Assembly (NCBI GenBank): GCA_016934955.1
Contig: JAFGRY010000026.1
Coordinates: 124,001 to 188,000, forward strand
Length of the DNA: 64,000 nucleotides
Direction: 5' to 3'
DNA from: a bacterium
Lineage (GTDB): Bacteria; Zhuqueibacterota; QNDG01; JAGLOF01
In this document: piece after piece, positions 61,211-64,000 of the stretch
Layout of the letters: each line of letters begins with the position of its first letter
Numbering within the stretch: the first letter of the stretch is position 1
The notes under the pieces: model-generated
What the model was told of the DNA's origin: nothing
Database searches by the model: none
Seen by the model: only the letters and a program-made list of their open reading frames with translations
Translations under genes and position numbers: made by a program

Positions 61211-62494
61211 ATGAGACAGCTGCTGAAACGTCTGCAGACCCGGTCATTCGGACGGGTATTCCGCAGACTCTACACCATTGCAAAACGGTATGGCTTCACC
61301 GCGTCGCGATACCGGGAAGCACTGAAAACGTTTGTGGATGATGCCGCGTCACTCAGGATCACTCCCACATTTCCCGTTACCGCCGATCTGTTGAGTAAAC
61401 ACGGGTCTATTATAAAGGAAATACAAGATTTAGGCGCAGAATTTGCAATACATGGATACAGGCATATAGACTATTCGCTCACGGATGCCGCAACGTTCGG
61501 CCGGCATCTCGAGAAGGCGGGGGAGCTGTTTGCCGCGCATGGAGTCGCCCACGCAGGATTCCGGTTTCCCTATCTGAAAATGAGCGATGAACATCTGCGT
61601 CTGCTGAGTGAGAACGGATTCAGCTGGGACAGCAGCACCGTTATCTCCTGGGATGTTGTCGATGAGCAGGCATTTACAGCGGTGCAGCGGGAGAATTATC
61701 GAAGGATACTCGATACGTACAGCGCTTCGGCTCATGAAACAGCGATCAGTGTTCCGGCAATTCGTCACGGCATGGTGGAAATACCGGTGGCCGTGCCCGA
61801 TGATGACATGATCGTAGAACGGCTGGAATGCAGCGATGAAGAAACCATCTACAGATACTGGAACGCGATGTTCTCCTCGGTCCTGGAACATCAGGAAAGT
61901 CTTGTGCTGCAGCTGCATCCGGAGCGCTTTTTTATTTTCAGAGAGCCGCTGTTCAGGCTCCTGGATGAGGCGGCTGCAAACAGTGATGTCTGGCTGGCCT
62001 CGCTGGGAGAAATAGCCGACTGGTGGCGTCTGAGGCATCAGTTCCGGCCCCAGTTTTCCCGTACCGGGAACGGCGAGCTGGAGGTGCGGTATCCCCTGGA
62101 TGGAAGGATCACTGTCTGCTGGATGCATGCCGATGAGACGCGGTTCAGTTTCGAACACAGGGAAGCGAACGGCGATTGCGTATGCCGGATTCCCGGTGAT
62201 GTTCTTCCCATCGTGGGCCTGGCCGGGGGAGCGGAAAGCGATGCAACGCTTGTCGGCTGTCTGGATGCCGAGGGATATGTATATGAAACAGCCGACCGCG
62301 AAAGCGAATATGCCGTGATGATCGAGAAGAGGAGCACATACGATACGGCCGATGTGGAAGAGCGGCTCGCCCGGGCACGGCGTCCGCTGATGAAGCTCGG
62401 AAGGTGGCCTTCAGGCTGCCGGGCCGCTTTGGCGGTCACCGGAGATATCGACTGTATCGACGTATTTGATTTCTTCAACCGCATTGCCGGGTGA
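61211..62494 (+). CDS. Circularly permuted polysaccharide deacetylase-like protein
   Basis: A 427-residue protein of the NodB/CE4 type with unusual motif order. Near the N terminus are motif 2 (H81-x3-H85 in AIHGYRHIDY), motif 3 (R118, P120, Y121 in FRFPYLK), a DSS segment and a motif-5-like LQLHPERF. Motif 1, normally the first strand, is missing there; instead the extreme C terminus reads RWPSGCRAALAVTGDIDC with T410-G-D412-I-D414, which looks like motif 1 with its usual WPxGxRAA lead. Residues about 285-380 form an extra beta-rich segment. The start ATG 61211 is 4 bp after the epimerase stop; the wzz-like gene follows by 6 bp. Acts probably on the exopolysaccharide made by this cluster. 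Confidence 0.75.
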   Translation: MRQLLKRLQTRSFGRVFRRLYTIAKRYGFTASRYREALKTFVDDAASLRITPTFPVTADLLSKHGSIIKEIQDLGAEFAIHGYRHIDYSLTDAATFGRHLEKAGELFAAHGVAHAGFRFPYLKMSDEHLRLLSENGFSWDSSTVISWDVVDEQAFTAVQRENYRRILDTYSASAHETAISVPAIRHGMVEIPVAVPDDDMIVERLECSDEETIYRYWNAMFSSVLEHQESLVLQLHPERFFIFREPLFRLLDEAAANSDVWLASLGEIADWWRLRHQFRPQFSRTGNGELEVRYPLDGRITVCWMHADETRFSFEHREANGDCVCRIPGDVLPIVGLAGGAESDATLVGCLDAEGYVYETADRESEYAVMIEKRSTYDTADVEERLARARRPLMKLGRWPSGCRAALAVTGDIDCIDVFDFFNRIAG

Positions 62495-62500
62495 GTGTGT

Positions 62501-64000
62501 ATGGAACAGCTGACATTCAAACAGATCGTCCGCCCGCTGAGAAAGTACTGGGGAACAATGATCGCCTCGTTTCTCATCGTGGTGACAACCGTGGTGCTGT
62601 TGACGGTTTCCGGAACCCCTGTCTATGAATCAAAAGCGGTCATCAGTTTCAGTGAAGGGGTGGATGCCCCCGGTGACCTGCTGAATATTCCCAGTGTTCT
62701 GCGGCAGAAATATCTGGTCAAGAATCAGGTCGCTATTCTCAACAGCCGTCAGCTGGCTCGACGGGTAGTGCAGAGCCTGAATCAGTCCAGCTACCGGGAT
62801 TCACTGTCACTGCTGGGAGGTGTCCCGGCGCATCAACCTTCTCCGCTGAAAGAAACGCTTTTCCCCTGGACGGCGAGCCGCGATACCGCGAGAAAATATT
62901 ACTCTGAACAGCGGTTGATCGAACGCTTCCATAAACGCACGGAGGTGGTTTCGGGCCGTGATACAGATCTCATCGAACTGCAGGGCCGGTCTTCTTCTCC
63001 CTGGGAGGCGGCCGTCATCGTCAACCGCTGGCTGGAGGTGTATCAGGACTACTATTACAACCGCAATCTCTTCGAGGTCAGCAAGCAGCGGCAATTTCTC
63101 GAGGCCGAGCTGAAGGAATACCGTGAGAATCTGCAGGAGTCCGAGCAGCGGCTTGCCGATTATCAGCGTCAGCATAAGATATTCGCACTTCCCAGCGAGA
63201 CAGAGCAGCTTATCGTGCAGATGGTCAACTTCGAAAGCCAGTACAATGAAACCCGCAGCGAGCTCTACAGCGTCAACAGCAGCCTGGAATATCTCAAGAG
63301 TCAGCTCGACTCGACCCAGGCCGCCTTCGTGGAAAGCATCAGCCATATCACCAACGCCAATCTCCAGGAGATGCAGACCGCCTATGCCACGCTGATTCGT
63401 GAGAAAACTGAACGGGAGGCGCAGATTGCGGGAGCCGGATACGATACGAGTGAGAACGAACAGCTGATCCAGATGCAGAACCGGATCGACGCTCTCTACA
63501 GCAAGATTCTTATGGAAAAAGACGAGCTCGGTCGAAGCAATATCGGGCAGATAGACCCGATCGAGTATTCGAATGATCTCGTCCGAAGAATACTTGAACT
63601 TGAGACAAGCCGGAAAGCCCTGATCGCGAAACGGGACGCGCAAAAATCGATCACCCGGACCTACACGGCCAAGATGGCGCAGCTGCCCGAAAAAAACCGT
63701 GAAATCGCCCGGCTGCAGCGGGATGTACAGCTCAACAGCAATATCTACAATCTGCTGGCGGAACGGTATGAGGAGCTGCGAATATCTGAAGCGGGGGAGA
63801 TGGGTAAAATCGAGATTGTCGATTATGCACAGCCCGACTACCGTCCCATTTCACCAAAAACCAAACTCAATATTATCGCAGCCTGCTTCTTCGGGATCGT
63901 TCTCGGCGTCACCCTCGCCTACAGCAGGGAATTTTTCAACAACACGATTAACGGTGATTCGAATCTGCAGCAGTACGGCATCACCGTGATCGCCAGGATA
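62501..64000 (+). CDS. Exopolysaccharide chain-length/transport protein (GumC/Wzz-like, 3' end outside window)
   Basis: Open from ATG 62501 through the window end (500 codons visible, no stop). Features: N-terminal membrane segment (residues about 19-40), Wzz-type periplasmic region (SKAVISFSEGVDAPGDLLN and beyond), extended coiled coils between about residues 190 and 430 (LEAELKEYRENLQESEQRL), then a Pro-rich segment (AQPDYRPISPKTKLNIIAA) and a second membrane helix at about 445-470, the Wzz/GumC hallmark. A tyrosine-autokinase domain (Wzc-like) may follow beyond the window. It should control export and length of the polysaccharide made by the preceding genes. Confidence 0.88.
   Translation, partial: MEQLTFKQIVRPLRKYWGTMIASFLIVVTTVVLLTVSGTPVYESKAVISFSEGVDAPGDLLNIPSVLRQKYLVKNQVAILNSRQLARRVVQSLNQSSYRDSLSLLGGVPAHQPSPLKETLFPWTASRDTARKYYSEQRLIERFHKRTEVVSGRDTDLIELQGRSSSPWEAAVIVNRWLEVYQDYYYNRNLFEVSKQRQFLEAELKEYRENLQESEQRLADYQRQHKIFALPSETEQLIVQMVNFESQYNETRSELYSVNSSLEYLKSQLDSTQAAFVESISHITNANLQEMQTAYATLIREKTEREAQIAGAGYDTSENEQLIQMQNRIDALYSKILMEKDELGRSNIGQIDPIEYSNDLVRRILELETSRKALIAKRDAQKSITRTYTAKMAQLPEKNREIARLQRDVQLNSNIYNLLAERYEELRISEAGEMGKIEIVDYAQPDYRPISPKTKLNIIAACFFGIVLGVTLAYSREFFNNTINGDSNLQQYGITVIARI

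Overview
The window is gene-dense chromosomal DNA (about 60 genes, no mobile elements, no CRISPR array, no rRNA) from a Gram-negative bacterium. Outer-membrane traits are plain: TolC-type and PorT-like barrel proteins, a LolCD lipoprotein exporter, and DUF374 and envelope-sensor proteins. The GWxTD-domain protein, the PorT-like protein, the basic/acidic IF2 linker, ClpC in a Gram-negative setting and many orphan PAS histidine kinases suggest a member of the FCB superphylum or a neighbouring candidate phylum. Strong Shine-Dalgarno sequences argue against Bacteroidetes proper. This placement is inference; no marker search was possible.

Layout. 1-4972: mutL (5' end outside the window) and miaA, then three envelope proteins (DUF4097 repeat protein, DUF7544-like membrane protein, DUF2752). 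5072-7101: flippase-like membrane protein and glycosyltransferase. 7200-12969: a MacA/MacB/TolC-like export operon with two adaptors and no ATPase gene, ended by an intrinsic terminator. 13024-16510 (minus strand): CapA-like phosphoesterase, EpmA-like lysyltransferase and an M20 peptidase. 16654: tRNA-Arg(CCU). 16782-17866: receiver protein and TPR protein. 17997-28046: the classical translation/RNA operon rimP-nusA-infB-ylxP-rbfA-nrnA-truB-ribF-rpsO-pnp, preceded by a promoter, a large dyad and a terminator-like leader hairpin. 28071-36515: housekeeping and envelope genes (aminotransferase, deacetylase, MerR, rlmH, Nudix, dinB, DUF374, SpoU methyltransferase, pcm, PspC pair). 36614-45889: a signalling island of two hybrid kinases, two kinase-like proteins that lack a recognisable ATPase, an NtrC-type sigma-54 activator and a stand-alone receiver. 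46042-50600: prfB (with programmed +1 frameshift), lysS, lolC/E, lolD. 50670-58496: clpC, NapH-NapG-like fusion, PorT-like protein, GWxTD protein, cdsA. 58711-64000: response regulator followed by exopolysaccharide genes (sugar transferase, epimerase, permuted deacetylase, Wzz/GumC-like protein cut by the window end).

How the parts connect. The most interesting signal is regulatory. Sequences with sigma-54 -24/-12 architecture lie before 39216, before 44448 and before the exopolysaccharide cluster at 58711. The last two share the same promoter sequence (TGGTAT-N5-TTGCC) and a closely similar upstream element about 100 bp before the -12 box. With the NtrC-type activator at 42705, this suggests one phosphorelay that controls both its own receiver genes and an exopolysaccharide pathway. 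Other points are a circularly permuted polysaccharide deacetylase, a possible dual-start (lipoprotein/cytoplasmic) Pcm and an ATPase-less export operon. All are readings by eye and need the stated checks.
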